Shown piece after piece: positions 10,878-25,269 of a stretch of DNA of 64,000 bases. The position numbers were made by a program, and so were the translations under genes. The stretch covers positions 3,534,001 through 3,598,000 of the forward strand of contig OZ059898.1 of assembly GCA_964057225.1 (NCBI GenBank), read 5' to 3'. The stretch is from Auanema rhodensis. Its lineage: Eukaryota > Nematoda > Chromadorea > Rhabditida > Rhabditidae. The first letter of the stretch is position 1, and each line of letters opens with the position of its first letter. Under the pieces are notes generated by a model. That model was not told where the DNA came from and searched no databases. It saw nothing but the letters and a program-made list of their open reading frames with translations.

Positions 10878-12632
10878 GTTTCTCAATGTAGTATAGTGCA
10901 TTCGATGCGGATTTTTAAGCTGCGTCGATCTGTGTTATCAGATTTGCGCTAGCTTAAAAATGCACCGAGATATCAACTGATATAAGTTCACACTTATATC
11001 CTCGATTTTCACCCTAAAGAATTAATTTTTTCGTTGAATAACATTGTCTATCGTCTTTGCCTTGAAAAATGGAATCTAAAAACATCTACTTTTTGCTAAA
11101 TTCTTTTGAAATTTTTCGAAAAAATTTTTGTCAAAATGTTTTTGGAAGCAATATTGAGTGTACATGGAAACTCAACATACACTAATGCATCATTTTTCAA
11201 ACGATCATAACTAATTTTTGTATCAAGCGTTTCTCAATGTAGTATAGTGCATTCGATGCGGATTTTTAAGCTGCGTCGATCTGTGTTATCAGATTTGCGC
11301 TAGCTTAAAAATGCACCGAGATATCAACTGATATAAGTTCACACTTATATCCTCGATTCTCACCCTAAAGAATTAATGTTTTCGTTGAATAACATTGTCC
11401 ATCGTCTTCGCCTTGAAAAATGGAATCTAAAAACATCTACTTTTTGCTAAATTATTTCGAAATTTTTCGAAAAAATTTTGTCAAAATGTTTTTGGAAGCA
11501 ATATTGAGTGTACATGGAAACTCAACATACACTAATGCATCATTTTTCAAACGATCATAACTAATTTTTGTATCAAGCGTTTCTCAATGTAGTATAGTGC
11601 ATTCGATGCGGATTTTTAAGCTGCGTCGATCTGTGTTATCAGATTTGCGCTAGCTTAAAAATGCACCGAGATATCAACTGATATAAGTTCACACTTATAT
11701 CCTCGATTTTCACCCTGAAGAAATAATTTTTTCGTTGAATAACATTGTCCATCGTCTTTTGCCTTGAAAAATGGAATCTAAAAACATCTACTTTTTGCTA
11801 ATTTCTTTTGAAATTTTTCGAAAAAATTTTTGTCAAAATGTTTTTGGAAGCAATGTTGAGTGTACATGGAAACTCAACATACACTAATGCATCATTTTTC
11901 AAACGATCATAACTAATTTTTGTATCAAGCGTTTCTCAATGTAGTATAGTGCATTCGATGCGGATTTTTAAGCTGCGTCGATCTGTGTTATCAGATTTGC
12001 GCTAGCTTAAAAATGCACCGAGATATCAACTGATATAAGTTCACACTTATATCCTCGATTTTCACCCTAAAGAATTAATTTTTTCGTTGAATAACATTGT
12101 CTATCGTCTTTGCCTTGAAAAATGGAATCTAAAAACATCTACTTTTTGCTAAATTCTTTTGAAATTTTTCGAAAAAATTTTTGTCAAAATGTTTTTGGAA
12201 GCAATATTGAGTGTACATGGAAACTCAACATACACTAATGCATCATTTTTCAAACGATCATAACTAATTTTTGTATCAAGCGTTTCTCAATGTAGTATAG
12301 TGCATTCGATGCGGATTTTTAAGCTGCGTCGATCTGTGTTATCAGATTTGCGCTAGCTTAAAAATGCACCGAGATATCAACTGATATAAGTTCACACTTA
12401 TATCCTCGATTTTCACCCTAAAGAATTAATTTTTTCGTTGAATAACATTGTCCATCGTCTTCGCCTTGAAAAATGGAATCTAAAAACATCTACTTTTTGC
12501 TAATTTCTTTTGAAATTTTTCGAAAAAATTTTTGTCAAAATGTTTTTGGAAGCAATGTTGAGTGTACATGGAAACTCAACATACACTAATGCATCATTTT
12601 TCAAACGATCATAACTAATTTTTGTATCAAGC
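10878..12632. repeat. Contracted 6-mer derivatives: X Y Z' followed by X W
   Basis: Monomers 32-34 (10878-11930, 1053 bp) read X Y Z', half the preceding 6-mer. One C X Y portion has been skipped, as expected from unequal exchange between the repeated X Y dimers. Monomer 35 (11931) is X. Monomer 36 (12282, here W) combines 'ccctaaagaattaa' with 'ccatcgtcttcgcc' and 'gctaatttctttt', an X/C hybrid. Confidence 0.75.
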
Positions 12633-15600
12633 GTTTCTCAATGTAGTATAGTGCATTCGATGCGGATTTTTAAGCTGCGTCGATCTGTGTTATCAGATTT
12701 GCGCTAGCTTAAAAATGCACCGAGATATCAACTGATATAAGTTCACACTTATATCCTCGATTTTCACCCTAAAGAATTAATTTTTTCGTTGAATAACATT
12801 GTCTATCGTCTTTGCCTTGAAAAATGGAATCTAAAAACATCTACTTTTTGCTAAATTCTTTTGAAATTTTTTGAAAAAATTTTTGTCAAAATGTTTTTGG
12901 AAGCAATATTGAGTGTACATGGAAACTCAACATACACTAATGCATCATTTTTCAAACGATCATAACTAATTTTTGTATCAAGCGTTTCTCAATGTAGTAT
13001 AGTGCATTCGATGCGGATTTTTAAGCTGCGTCGATCTGTGTTATCAGATTTGCGCTAGCTTAAAAATGCACCGAGATATCAACTGATATAAGTTCACACT
13101 TATATCCTCGATTTTCACCCTGAAGAAATAATTTTTTCGTTGAATAACATTGTCCATCGTCTTCGCCTTGAAAAATGGAATCTAAAAACATCTACTTTTT
13201 GCTAAATTCTTTTGAAATTTTTCGAAAAAAGTTTTGTCAAAATGTTTTTGGAAGCAATGTTGAGTGTACATGGAAACTCAACATACACTAATGCATCATT
13301 TTTCAAACGATCATAACTAATTTTTGTATCAAGCGTTTCTCAATGTAGTATAGTGCATTCGATGCGGATTTTTAAGCTGCGTCGATCTGTGTTATCAGAT
13401 TTGCGCTAGCTTAAAAATGCACCGAGATATCAACTGATATAAGTTCACACTTATATCCTCGATTTTCACCCTAAAGAATTAATTTTTTCGTTGAATAACA
13501 TTGTCCATCGTCTTCGCCTTGAAAAATGGAATCTAAAAACATCTACTTTTTGCTAATTTCTTTTGAAATTTTTCGAAAAAATTTTTGTCAAAATGTTTTT
13601 GGAAGCAATGTTGAGTGTACATGGAAACTCAACATACACTAATGCATCATTTTTCAAACGATCATAACTAATTTTTGTATTAAGCGTTTCTCAATGTAGT
13701 AGAGTGCATTCGATGCGGATTTTTAAGCTGCGTCGATCTGTGTTATCAGATTTGCGCTAGCTTAAAAATGCACCGAGATATCAACTGATATAAGTTCACA
13801 CTTATATCCTCGATTTTCACCCTAAAGAATTAATTTTTTCGTTGAATAACATTGTCCAGCGTCTTTTGCTTTGAAAAATGGAATCTAAAAACATCTACTT
13901 TTTGCTAAATTCTTTTGAAATTTTTTGAAAAAATTTTTGTCAAAATGTTTTTGGAAGCAATATTGAGTGTACATGGAAACTCAACATACACTAATGCATC
14001 ATTTTTCAAACGATCATAACTAATTTTTGTATTAAGCGTTTCTCAATGTAGTATAGTGCATTCGATGCGGATTTTTAAGCTGCGTCGATCTGTGTTATCA
14101 GATTTGCGCTAGCTTAAAAATGCACCGAGATATCAACTGATATAAGTTCACACTTATATCCTCGATTTTCACCCTGAAGAAATAATTTTTTCGTTGAATA
14201 ACATTGTCCATCGTCTTTTGCTTTGAAAAATGGAATCTAAAAACATCTACTTTTTGCTAAATTCTTTTGAAATTTTTCGAAAAAAGTTTTGTCAAAATGT
14301 TTTTGGAAGCAATGTTGAGTGTACATGGAAACTCAACATACACTAATGCATCATTTTTCAAACGATCATAACTAATTTTTGTATCAAGCGTTTCTCAATG
14401 TAGTATAGTGCATTCGATGCGGATTTTTAAGCTGCGTCGATCTGTGTTATCAGATTTGCGCTAGCTTAAAAATGCACCGAGAAATCAACTGATATAGGTT
14501 CACACTTATATCCTCGATTTTATCCCTGAAGAAATAATTTTTTCGTTGAATAACATTGTCCATCGTCTTTGCCTTAAAAAAAGGAATCTAAAAACATCTA
14601 CTTTTTGCTAAATTCTTTTGAAATTTTTTGAAAAAATTTTTGTCAAAATGTTTTTGGAAGCAATATTGAGTGTACATGGAAACTCAACATACACTAATGC
14701 ATCATTTTTCAAACGATCATAGCTAATTTTTGTATCAAGCGTTTCTCAATGTAGTAGAGTGCATTCGATGCGGATTTTTAAGCTGCGTCGATCTGTGTTA
14801 TCAGATTTGCGCTAGCTTAAAAATGCACCGAGATATCAACTGATATAAGTTCACACTTATATCCTCGATTTTCACCCTGAAGAAATAATTTTTTCGTTGA
14901 ATAACATTGTCCATCGTCTTTGCCTTGAAAAATGGAATCTAAAAACATCTACTTTTTGCTAAATTCTTTTGAAATTTTTCGAAAAAATTTTTGTCAAAAT
15001 GTTTTTGGAAGCAATGTTGAGTGTACATGGAAACTCAACATACACTAATGCATCATTTTTCAAACGATCATAACTAATTTTTGTATCAAGCGTTTCTCAA
15101 TGTAGTATAGTGCATTCGATGCGAATTTTTAAGCTGCGTCGATCTGTGTTATCAGATTTGCGCTAGCTTAAAAATGCACCGAGAAATCAACTGATATAGG
15201 TTCACACTTATATCCTCGATTTTCACCCTGAAGAAATATTTTTTTCGTTGAATAACATTGTCTATCGTCTTTGCCTTGAAAAATGGAATCTAAAAACATC
15301 TACTTTTTGCTAAATTATTTTGAAATTTTTCGAAAAAATTTTTGTCAAAATGTTTTTGGAAGCAATATTGAGTGTACATGGAAACTCAACATACACTAAT
15401 GCATCATTTTTCAAACGATCATAGCTAATTTTTGTATCAAGCGTTTCTCAATGTAGTAGAGTGCATTCGATGCGGATTTTTAAGCTGCGTCGATCTGTGT
15501 TATCAGATTTGCGCTAGCTTAAAAATGCACCGAGATATCAACTGATATAAGTTCACACTTATATCCTCGATTTTCACCCTGAAGAAATAATTTTTTCGTT

Positions 15601-17547
15601 GAATAACATTGTCCATCGTCTTTGCCTTGAAAAAAGGAATCTAAAAACATCTACTTTTTGCTAAATTCTTTTGAAATTTTTCGAAAAAATTTTTGTCAAA
15701 ATGTTTTTGGAAGCAATGTTGAGTGTACATGGAAACTCAACATACACTAATGCATCATTTTTCAAACGATCATAACTAATTTTTGTATCAAGCGTTTCTC
15801 AATGTAGTATAGTGCATTTGATGCGGATTTTTAAGCTGCGTCGATCTGTGTGATCAGATTTACGCTAGCTTAAAAATGCACCGAGAAATCAACTGATATA
15901 GGTTCACACTTATATCCTCGATTTTCACCCTGAAGAAATATTTTTTTCGTTGAATAACATTGTCTATCGTCTTTGCCTTGAAAAATGGAATCTAAAAACA
16001 TCTACTTTTTGCTAAATTCTTTTGAAATTTTTTGAAAAAATTTTTGTCAAAATGTTTTTGGAAGCAATGTTGAGTGTACATGGAAACTCAACATACACTA
16101 ATGCATCATTTTTCAAACGATCATAACTAATTTTTGTATTAAGCGTTTCTCAATGTAGTAGAGTGCATTCGATGCGGATTTTTAAGCTGCGTCGATCTGT
16201 GTTATCAGATTTGCGCTAGCTTAAAAATGCACCGAGAAATCAACTGATATAAGTTCACACTTATATCCTCGATTTTCACCCTGAAGAAATAATTTTTTCG
16301 TTGAATAACATTGTCCATCGTCTTTGCCTTGAAAAAAGGAATCTAAAAACATCTACTTTTTGCTAAATTATTTTGAAATTTTTCGAAAAAATTTTTGTCA
16401 AAATGTTTTTGGAAGCAATATTGAGTGTACATGGAAACTCAACATACACTAATGCATCATTTTTCAAACGATCATAACTAATTTGTGTATTAAGCGTTTC
16501 TCAATGTAGTATAGTGCATTTGATGCGGATTTTTAAGCTGCGTCGATCTGTGTGATCAGATTTACGCTAGCTTAAAAATGCACCGAGATATCAACTGATA
16601 TAAGTTCACACTTATATCCTCTATTTTCACCCTAAAGAATTAATTTTTTCGTTGAATAACATTGTCTATCGTCTTTGCCTTGAAAAATGGAATCTAAAAA
16701 CATCTACTTTTTGCTAAATTCTTTTGAAATTTTTTGAAAAAATTTTTGTCAAAATGTTTTTGGAAGCAATGTTGAGTGTACATGGAAACTCAACATACAC
16801 TAATGCATCATTTTTCAAACGATCATAACTAATTTTTGTATCAAGCGTTTCTCAATGTAGTATAGTGCATTCGATGCGGATTTTTAAGCTGCGTCGATCT
16901 GTGTTATCAGATTTGCGCTAGCTTAAAAATGCACCGAGATATCAACTGATATAAGTTCACACTTATATCCTCGATTTTCACCCTGAAGAAATAATTTTTT
17001 CGTTGAATAACATTGTCCATCGTCTTTGCCTTGAAAAAAGGAATCTAAAAAATCTACTTTTTGCTAAATTATTTTGAAATTTTTCGAAAAAATTTTTGTC
17101 AAAATGTTTTTGGAAGCAATGTTGAGTGTACATGGAAACTCAACATACACTAATGCATCATTTTTCAAACGATCATAACTAATTTTTGTATCAAGCGTTT
17201 CTCAATGTAGTATAGTGCATTCGATGCGGAATTTTAAGCTGCGTCGATCTGTGTTATCAGATTTGCGCTAGCTTAAAAATGCACCGAGATATCAACTGAT
17301 ATAAGTTCACACTTATATCCTCGATTTTCACCCTGAAGAAATAATTTTTTCGTTGAATAACATTGTCCATCGTCTTTGCCTTGAAAAATGGAATCTAAAA
17401 ACATCTACTTTTTGCTAAATTCTTTTGAAATTTTTCGAAAAAATTTTTGTCAAAATGTTTTTGGAAGCAATGTTGAGTGTACATGGAAACTCAACATACA
17501 CTAATGCATCATTTTTCAAACGATCATAACTAATTTTTGTATTAAGC
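12633..17547. repeat. 14-mer HOR copy 1 (4915 bp)
   Basis: Fourteen monomers whose order repeats exactly in the next block at an offset of 4915 bp. Landmarks are 'tgtccagcg' (13854), 'gattttatccc' (near 14516), 'gatgcgaattttt' (15119), 'catttgatgcgg' (15816, 16517), 'aatttgtgtatt' (near 16482), 'ctaaaaaatctac' (17046) and 'gcggaattttaagc' (17226). The last five monomers are b-like, a, b, c, d, linking this HOR to the 7-mer family. The left edge differs from copy 2 only near 12610-12650 ('tgtatc...tatag' against 'tgtatt...tagag'). Confidence 0.9.
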
Positions 17548-20500
17548 GTTTCTCAATGTAGTAGAGTGCATTCGATGCGGATTTTTAAGCTGCGTCGATC
17601 TGTGTTATCAGATTTGCGCTAGCTTAAAAATGCACCGAGATATCAACTGATATAAGTTCACACTTATATCCTCGATTTTCACCCTAAAGAATTAATTTTT
17701 TCGTTGAATAACATTGTCTATCGTCTTTGCCTTGAAAAATGGAATCTAAAAACATCTACTTTTTGCTAAATTCTTTTGAAATTTTTTGAAAAAATTTTTG
17801 TCAAAATGTTTTTGGAAGCAATATTGAGTGTACATGGAAACTCAACATACACTAATGCATCATTTTTCAAACGATCATAACTAATTTTTGTATCAAGCGT
17901 TTCTCAATGTAGTATAGTGCATTCGATGCGGATTTTTAAGCTGCGTCGATCTGTGTTATCAGATTTGCGCTAGCTTAAAAATGCACCGAGATATCAACTG
18001 ATATAAGTTCACACTTATATCCTCGATTTTCACCCTGAAGAAATAATTTTTTCGTTGAATAACATTGTCCATCGTCTTCGCCTTGAAAAATGGAATCTAA
18101 AAACATCTACTTTTTGCTAAATTCTTTTGAAATTTTTCGAAAAAAGTTTTGTCAAAATGTTTTTGGAAGCAATGTTGAGTGTACATGGAAACTCAACATA
18201 CACTAATGCATCATTTTTCAAACGATCATAACTAATTTTTGTATCAAGCGTTTCTCAATGTAGTATAGTGCATTCGATGCGGATTTTTAAGCTGCGTCGA
18301 TCTGTGTTATCAGATTTGCGCTAGCTTAAAAATGCACCGAGATATCAACTGATATAAGTTCACACTTATATCCTCGATTTTCACCCTAAAGAATTAATTT
18401 TTTCGTTGAATAACATTGTCCATCGTCTTCGCCTTGAAAAATGGAATCTAAAAACATCTACTTTTTGCTAATTTCTTTTGAAATTTTTCGAAAAAATTTT
18501 TGTCAAAATGTTTTTGGAAGCAATGTTGAGTGTACATGGAAACTCAACATACACTAATGCATCATTTTTCAAACGATCATAACTAATTTTTGTATTAAGC
18601 GTTTCTCAATGTAGTAGAGTGCATTCGATGCGGATTTTTAAGCTGCGTCGATCTGTGTTATCAGATTTGCGCTAGCTTAAAAATGCACCGAGATATCAAC
18701 TGATATAAGTTCACACTTATATCCTCGATTTTCACCCTAAAGAATTAATTTTTTCGTTGAATAACATTGTCCAGCGTCTTTTGCTTTGAAAAATGGAATC
18801 TAAAAACATCTACTTTTTGCTAAATTCTTTTGAAATTTTTTGAAAAAATTTTTGTCAAAATGTTTTTGGAAGCAATATTGAGTGTACATGGAAACTCAAC
18901 ATACACTAATGCATCATTTTTCAAACGATCATAACTAATTTTTGTATTAAGCGTTTCTCAATGTAGTATAGTGCATTCGATGCGGATTTTTAAGCTGCGT
19001 CGATCTGTGTTATCAGATTTGCGCTAGCTTAAAAATGCACCGAGATATCAACTGATATAAGTTCACACTTATATCCTCGATTTTCACCCTGAAGAAATAA
19101 TTTTTTCGTTGAATAACATTGTCCATCGTCTTTTGCTTTGAAAAATGGAATCTAAAAACATCTACTTTTTGCTAAATTCTTTTGAAATTTTTCGAAAAAA
19201 GTTTTGTCAAAATGTTTTTGGAAGCAATGTTGAGTGTACATGGAAACTCAACATACACTAATGCATCATTTTTCAAACGATCATAACTAATTTTTGTATC
19301 AAGCGTTTCTCAATGTAGTATAGTGCATTCGATGCGGATTTTTAAGCTGCGTCGATCTGTGTTATCAGATTTGCGCTAGCTTAAAAATGCACCGAGAAAT
19401 CAACTGATATAGGTTCACACTTATATCCTCGATTTTATCCCTGAAGAAATAATTTTTTCGTTGAATAACATTGTCCATCGTCTTTGCCTTAAAAAAAGGA
19501 ATCTAAAAACATCTACTTTTTGCTAAATTCTTTTGAAATTTTTTGAAAAAATTTTTGTCAAAATGTTTTTGGAAGCAATATTGAGTGTACATGGAAACTC
19601 AACATACACTAATGCATCATTTTTCAAACGATCATAGCTAATTTTTGTATCAAGCGTTTCTCAATGTAGTAGAGTGCATTCGATGCGGATTTTTAAGCTG
19701 CGTCGATCTGTGTTATCAGATTTGCGCTAGCTTAAAAATGCACCGAGATATCAACTGATATAAGTTCACACTTATATCCTCGATTTTCACCCTGAAGAAA
19801 TAATTTTTTCGTTGAATAACATTGTCCATCGTCTTTGCCTTGAAAAATGGAATCTAAAAACATCTACTTTTTGCTAAATTCTTTTGAAATTTTTCGAAAA
19901 AATTTTTGTCAAAATGTTTTTGGAAGCAATGTTGAGTGTACATGGAAACTCAACATACACTAATGCATCATTTTTCAAACGATCATAACTAATTTTTGTA
20001 TCAAGCGTTTCTCAATGTAGTATAGTGCATTCGATGCGAATTTTTAAGCTGCGTCGATCTGTGTTATCAGATTTGCGCTAGCTTAAAAATGCACCGAGAA
20101 ATCAACTGATATAGGTTCACACTTATATCCTCGATTTTCACCCTGAAGAAATATTTTTTTCGTTGAATAACATTGTCTATCGTCTTTGCCTTGAAAAATG
20201 GAATCTAAAAACATCTACTTTTTGCTAAATTATTTTGAAATTTTTCGAAAAAATTTTTGTCAAAATGTTTTTGGAAGCAATATTGAGTGTACATGGAAAC
20301 TCAACATACACTAATGCATCATTTTTCAAACGATCATAGCTAATTTTTGTATCAAGCGTTTCTCAATGTAGTAGAGTGCATTCGATGCGGATTTTTAAGC
20401 TGCGTCGATCTGTGTTATCAGATTTGCGCTAGCTTAAAAATGCACCGAGATATCAACTGATATAAGTTCACACTTATATCCTCGATTTTCACCCTGAAGA

Positions 20501-22462
20501 AATAATTTTTTCGTTGAATAACATTGTCCATCGTCTTTGCCTTGAAAAAAGGAATCTAAAAACATCTACTTTTTGCTAAATTCTTTTGAAATTTTTCGAA
20601 AAAATTTTTGTCAAAATGTTTTTGGAAGCAATGTTGAGTGTACATGGAAACTCAACATACACTAATGCATCATTTTTCAAACGATCATAACTAATTTTTG
20701 TATCAAGCGTTTCTCAATGTAGTATAGTGCATTTGATGCGGATTTTTAAGCTGCGTCGATCTGTGTGATCAGATTTACGCTAGCTTAAAAATGCACCGAG
20801 AAATCAACTGATATAGGTTCACACTTATATCCTCGATTTTCACCCTGAAGAAATATTTTTTTCGTTGAATAACATTGTCTATCGTCTTTGCCTTGAAAAA
20901 TGGAATCTAAAAACATCTACTTTTTGCTAAATTCTTTTGAAATTTTTTGAAAAAATTTTTGTCAAAATGTTTTTGGAAGCAATGTTGAGTGTACATGGAA
21001 ACTCAACATACACTAATGCATCATTTTTCAAACGATCATAACTAATTTTTGTATTAAGCGTTTCTCAATGTAGTAGAGTGCATTCGATGCGGATTTTTAA
21101 GCTGCGTCGATCTGTGTTATCAGATTTGCGCTAGCTTAAAAATGCACCGAGAAATCAACTGATATAAGTTCACACTTATATCCTCGATTTTCACCCTGAA
21201 GAAATAATTTTTTCGTTGAATAACATTGTCCATCGTCTTTGCCTTGAAAAAAGGAATCTAAAAACATCTACTTTTTGCTAAATTATTTTGAAATTTTTCG
21301 AAAAAATTTTTGTCAAAATGTTTTTGGAAGCAATATTGAGTGTACATGGAAACTCAACATACACTAATGCATCATTTTTCAAACGATCATAACTAATTTG
21401 TGTATTAAGCGTTTCTCAATGTAGTATAGTGCATTTGATGCGGATTTTTAAGCTGCGTCGATCTGTGTGATCAGATTTACGCTAGCTTAAAAATGCACCG
21501 AGATATCAACTGATATAAGTTCACACTTATATCCTCTATTTTCACCCTAAAGAATTAATTTTTTCGTTGAATAACATTGTCTATCGTCTTTGCCTTGAAA
21601 AATGGAATCTAAAAACATCTACTTTTTGCTAAATTCTTTTGAAATTTTTTGAAAAAATTTTTGTCAAAATGTTTTTGGAAGCAATGTTGAGTGTACATGG
21701 AAACTCAACATACACTAATGCATCATTTTTCAAACGATCATAACTAATTTTTGTATCAAGCGTTTCTCAATGTAGTATAGTGCATTCGATGCGGATTTTT
21801 AAGCTGCGTCGATCTGTGTTATCAGATTTGCGCTAGCTTAAAAATGCACCGAGATATCAACTGATATAAGTTCACACTTATATCCTCGATTTTCACCCTG
21901 AAGAAATAATTTTTTCGTTGAATAACATTGTCCATCGTCTTTGCCTTGAAAAAAGGAATCTAAAAAATCTACTTTTTGCTAAATTATTTTGAAATTTTTC
22001 GAAAAAATTTTTGTCAAAATGTTTTTGGAAGCAATGTTGAGTGTACATGGAAACTCAACATACACTAATGCATCATTTTTCAAACGATCATAACTAATTT
22101 TTGTATCAAGCGTTTCTCAATGTAGTATAGTGCATTCGATGCGGAATTTTAAGCTGCGTCGATCTGTGTTATCAGATTTGCGCTAGCTTAAAAATGCACC
22201 GAGATATCAACTGATATAAGTTCACACTTATATCCTCGATTTTCACCCTGAAGAAATAATTTTTTCGTTGAATAACATTGTCCATCGTCTTTGCCTTGAA
22301 AAATGGAATCTAAAAACATCTACTTTTTGCTAAATTCTTTTGAAATTTTTCGAAAAAATTTTTGTCAAAATGTTTTTGGAAGCAATGTTGAGTGTACATG
22401 GAAACTCAACATACACTAATGCATCATTTTTCAAACGATCATAACTAATTTTTGTATTAAGC
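17548..22462. repeat. 14-mer HOR copy 2 (4915 bp), near-identical to copy 1
   Basis: Each landmark of copy 1 recurs 4915 bp downstream (for example 'tgtccagcg' at 18769 and 'gcggaattttaagc' at 22141). I compared the diagnostic variants of all 14 monomers and found no difference after the first ~25 bases. The constant offset means no net indel between copies. The match continues into the next block until about 22555, where 'gagatatc' and 'gagaaatc' differ. It is either a very recent duplication or recently homogenised. Confidence 0.9.
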
Positions 22463-25269
22463 GTTTCTCAATGTAGTAGAGTGCATTCGATGCGGATTTT
22501 TAAGCTGCGTCGATCTGTGTTATCAGATTTGCGCTAGCTTAAAAATGCACCGAGAAATCAACTGATATAAGTTCACACTTATATCCTCGATTTTCACCCT
22601 GAAGAAATAATTTTTTCGTTGAATAACATTGTCCATCGTCTTTGCCTTGAAAAAAGGAATCTAAAAACATCTACTTTTTGCTAAATTATTTTGAAATTTT
22701 TCGAAAAAATTTTTGTCAAAATGTTTTTGGAAGCAATATTGAGTGTACATGGAAACTCAACATACACTAATGCATCATTTTTCAAACGATCATAACTAAT
22801 TTGTGTATTAAGCGTTTCTCAATGTAGTATAGTGCATTTGATGCGGATTTTTAAGCTGCGTCGATCTGTGTGATCAGATTTACGCTAGCTTAAAAATGCA
22901 CCGAGATATCAACTGATATAAGTTCACACTTATATCCTCTATTTTCACCCTAAAGAATTAATTTTTTCGTTGAATAACATTGTCTATCGTCTTTGCCTTA
23001 AAAAATGGAATCTAAAAACATCTACTTTTTGCTAAATTCTTTTGAAATTTTTTGAAAAAATTTTTGTCAAAATGTTTTTGGAAGCAATGTTGAGTGTACA
23101 TGGAAACTCAACATACACTAATGCATCATTTTTCAAACGATCATAACTAATTTTTGTATCAAGCGTTTCTCAATGTAGTATAGTGCATTCGATGCGGATT
23201 TTTAAGCTGCGTCGATCTGTGTTATCAGATTTGCGCTAGCTTAAAAATGCACCGAGATATCAACTGATATAAGTTCACACTTATATCCTCGATTTTCACC
23301 CTGAAGAAATAATTTTTTCGTTGAATAACATTGTCCATCGTCTTTGCCTTGAAAAAAGGAATCTAAAAAATCTACTTTTTGCTAAATTATTTTGAAATTT
23401 TTCGAAAAAATTTTTGTCAAAATGTTTTTGGAAGCAATGTTGAGTGTACATGGAAACTCAACATACACTAATGCATCATTTTTCAAACGATCATAACTAA
23501 TTTTTGTATCAAGCGTTTCTCAATGTAGTATAGTGCATTCGATGCGGAATTTTAAGCTGCGTCGATCTGTGTTATCAGATTTGCGCTAGCTTAAAAATGC
23601 ACCGAGATATCAACTGATATAAGTTCACACTTATATCCTCGATTTTCACCCTGAAGAAATAATTTTTTCGTTGAATAACATTGTCCATCGTCTTTGCCTT
23701 GAAAAATGGAATCTAAAAACATCTACTTTTTGCTAAATTCTTTTGAAATTTTTCGAAAAAATTTTTGTCAAAATGTTTTTGGAAGCAATGTTGAGTGTAC
23801 ATGGAAACTCAACATACACTAATGCATCATTTTTCAAACGATCATAACTAATTTTTGTATCAAGCGTTTCTCAATGTAGTATAGTGCATTCGATGCGGAT
23901 TTTTAAGCTGCGTCGATCTGTGTTATCAGATTTGCGCTAGCTTAAAAATGCACCGAGAAATCAACTGATATAGGTTCACACTTATATCCTCGATTTTCAC
24001 CCTGAAGAAATAATTTTTTCGTTGAATAACATTGTCCATCGTCTTTGCCTTAAAAAAAGAAATCTAAAAACATCTACTTTTTGCTAAATTATTTTGAAAT
24101 TTTTCGAAAAAATTTTTGTCAAAATGTTTTTGGAAGCAATATTGAGTGTACATGGAAACTCAACATACACTAATGCATCATTTTTCAAACGATCATAGCT
24201 AATTTTTGTATCAAGCGTTTCTCAATGTAGTATAGTGCATTCGATGCGGATTTTTAAGCTGCGTCGATCTGTGTTATCAGATTTGCGCTAGCTTAAAAAT
24301 GCACCGAGATATCAACTGATATAAGTTCACACTTATATCCTCGATTTTCACCCTGAAGAAATAATTTTTTCGTTGAATAACATTGTCCATCGTCTTTGCC
24401 TTGAAAAATGGAATCTAAAAACATCTACTTTTTGCTAAATTCTTTTGAAATTTTTCGAAAAAATTTTTGTCAAAATGTTTTTGGAAGCAATGTTGAGTGT
24501 ACATGGAAACTCAACATACACTAATGCATCATTTTTCAAACGATCATAACTAATTTTTGTATCAAGCGTTTCTCAATGTAGTATAGTGCATTCGATGCGG
24601 ATTTTTAAGCTGCGTCGATCTGTGTTATCAGATTTGCGCTAGCTTAAAAATGCACCGAGATATCAACTGATATAAGTTCACACTTATATCCTCGATTTTC
24701 ACCCTGAAGAAATAATTTTTTCGTTGAATAACATTGTCCATCGTCTTTGCCTTGAAAAATGGAATCTAAAAACATCTACTTTTTGCTAAATTCTTTTGAA
24801 ATTTTTCGAAAAAATTTTTGTCAAAATGTTTTTGGAAGCAATATTGAGTGTGCATGGAAACTCAACATACACCAATGCATCATTTTTCAAACGATCATAA
24901 CTAATTTTTGTATTAAGCGTTTCTCAATGTAGTAGAGTGCATTCGATGCGGATTTTTAAGCTGCGTCGATCTGTGTTATCAGATTTGCGCTAGCTTAAAA
25001 ATGCACCGAGAAATCAACTGATATAAGTTCACACTTATATCCTCGATTTTCACCCTGAAGAAATAATTTTTTCGTTGAATAACATTGTCCATCGTCTTTG
25101 CCTTGAAAAAAGGAATCTAAAAACATCTACTTTTTGCTAAATTATTTTGAAATTTTTCGAAAAAATTTTTGTCAAAATGTTTTTGGAAGCAATATTGAGT
25201 GTACATGGAAACTCAACATACACTAATGCATCATTTTTCAAACGATCATAACTAATTTGTGTATTAAGC
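22463..25269. repeat. Canonical 7-mer a b c d e f g' plus an extra type a
   Basis: Starts are 22463 (a), 22814 (b), 23165 (c, 350 bp), 23515 (d), 23866 (e), 24217 (f), 24568 (g' with 'gagtgtgcatgg' and 'acaccaatgc') and 24919 (a). This is the same order as 3861-6316 preceded by type a. The stretch 22558-25270 corresponds to 3605-6320 at an offset of 18953 bp. I noticed one difference, 'aaaaaaagaaatc' near 24053 against 'aaaaaaaggaatc'. Confidence 0.8.

Noticed and set aside
14490-14515. Possible RNA polymerase III B box in 'ataggttcacact' of the gatatagg-type monomers
   Set aside because: It shares only 'ggttca' with the B-box consensus and lacks the downstream conserved bases. No A box lies at a suitable distance, and most monomers read 'aagttcacact' instead.
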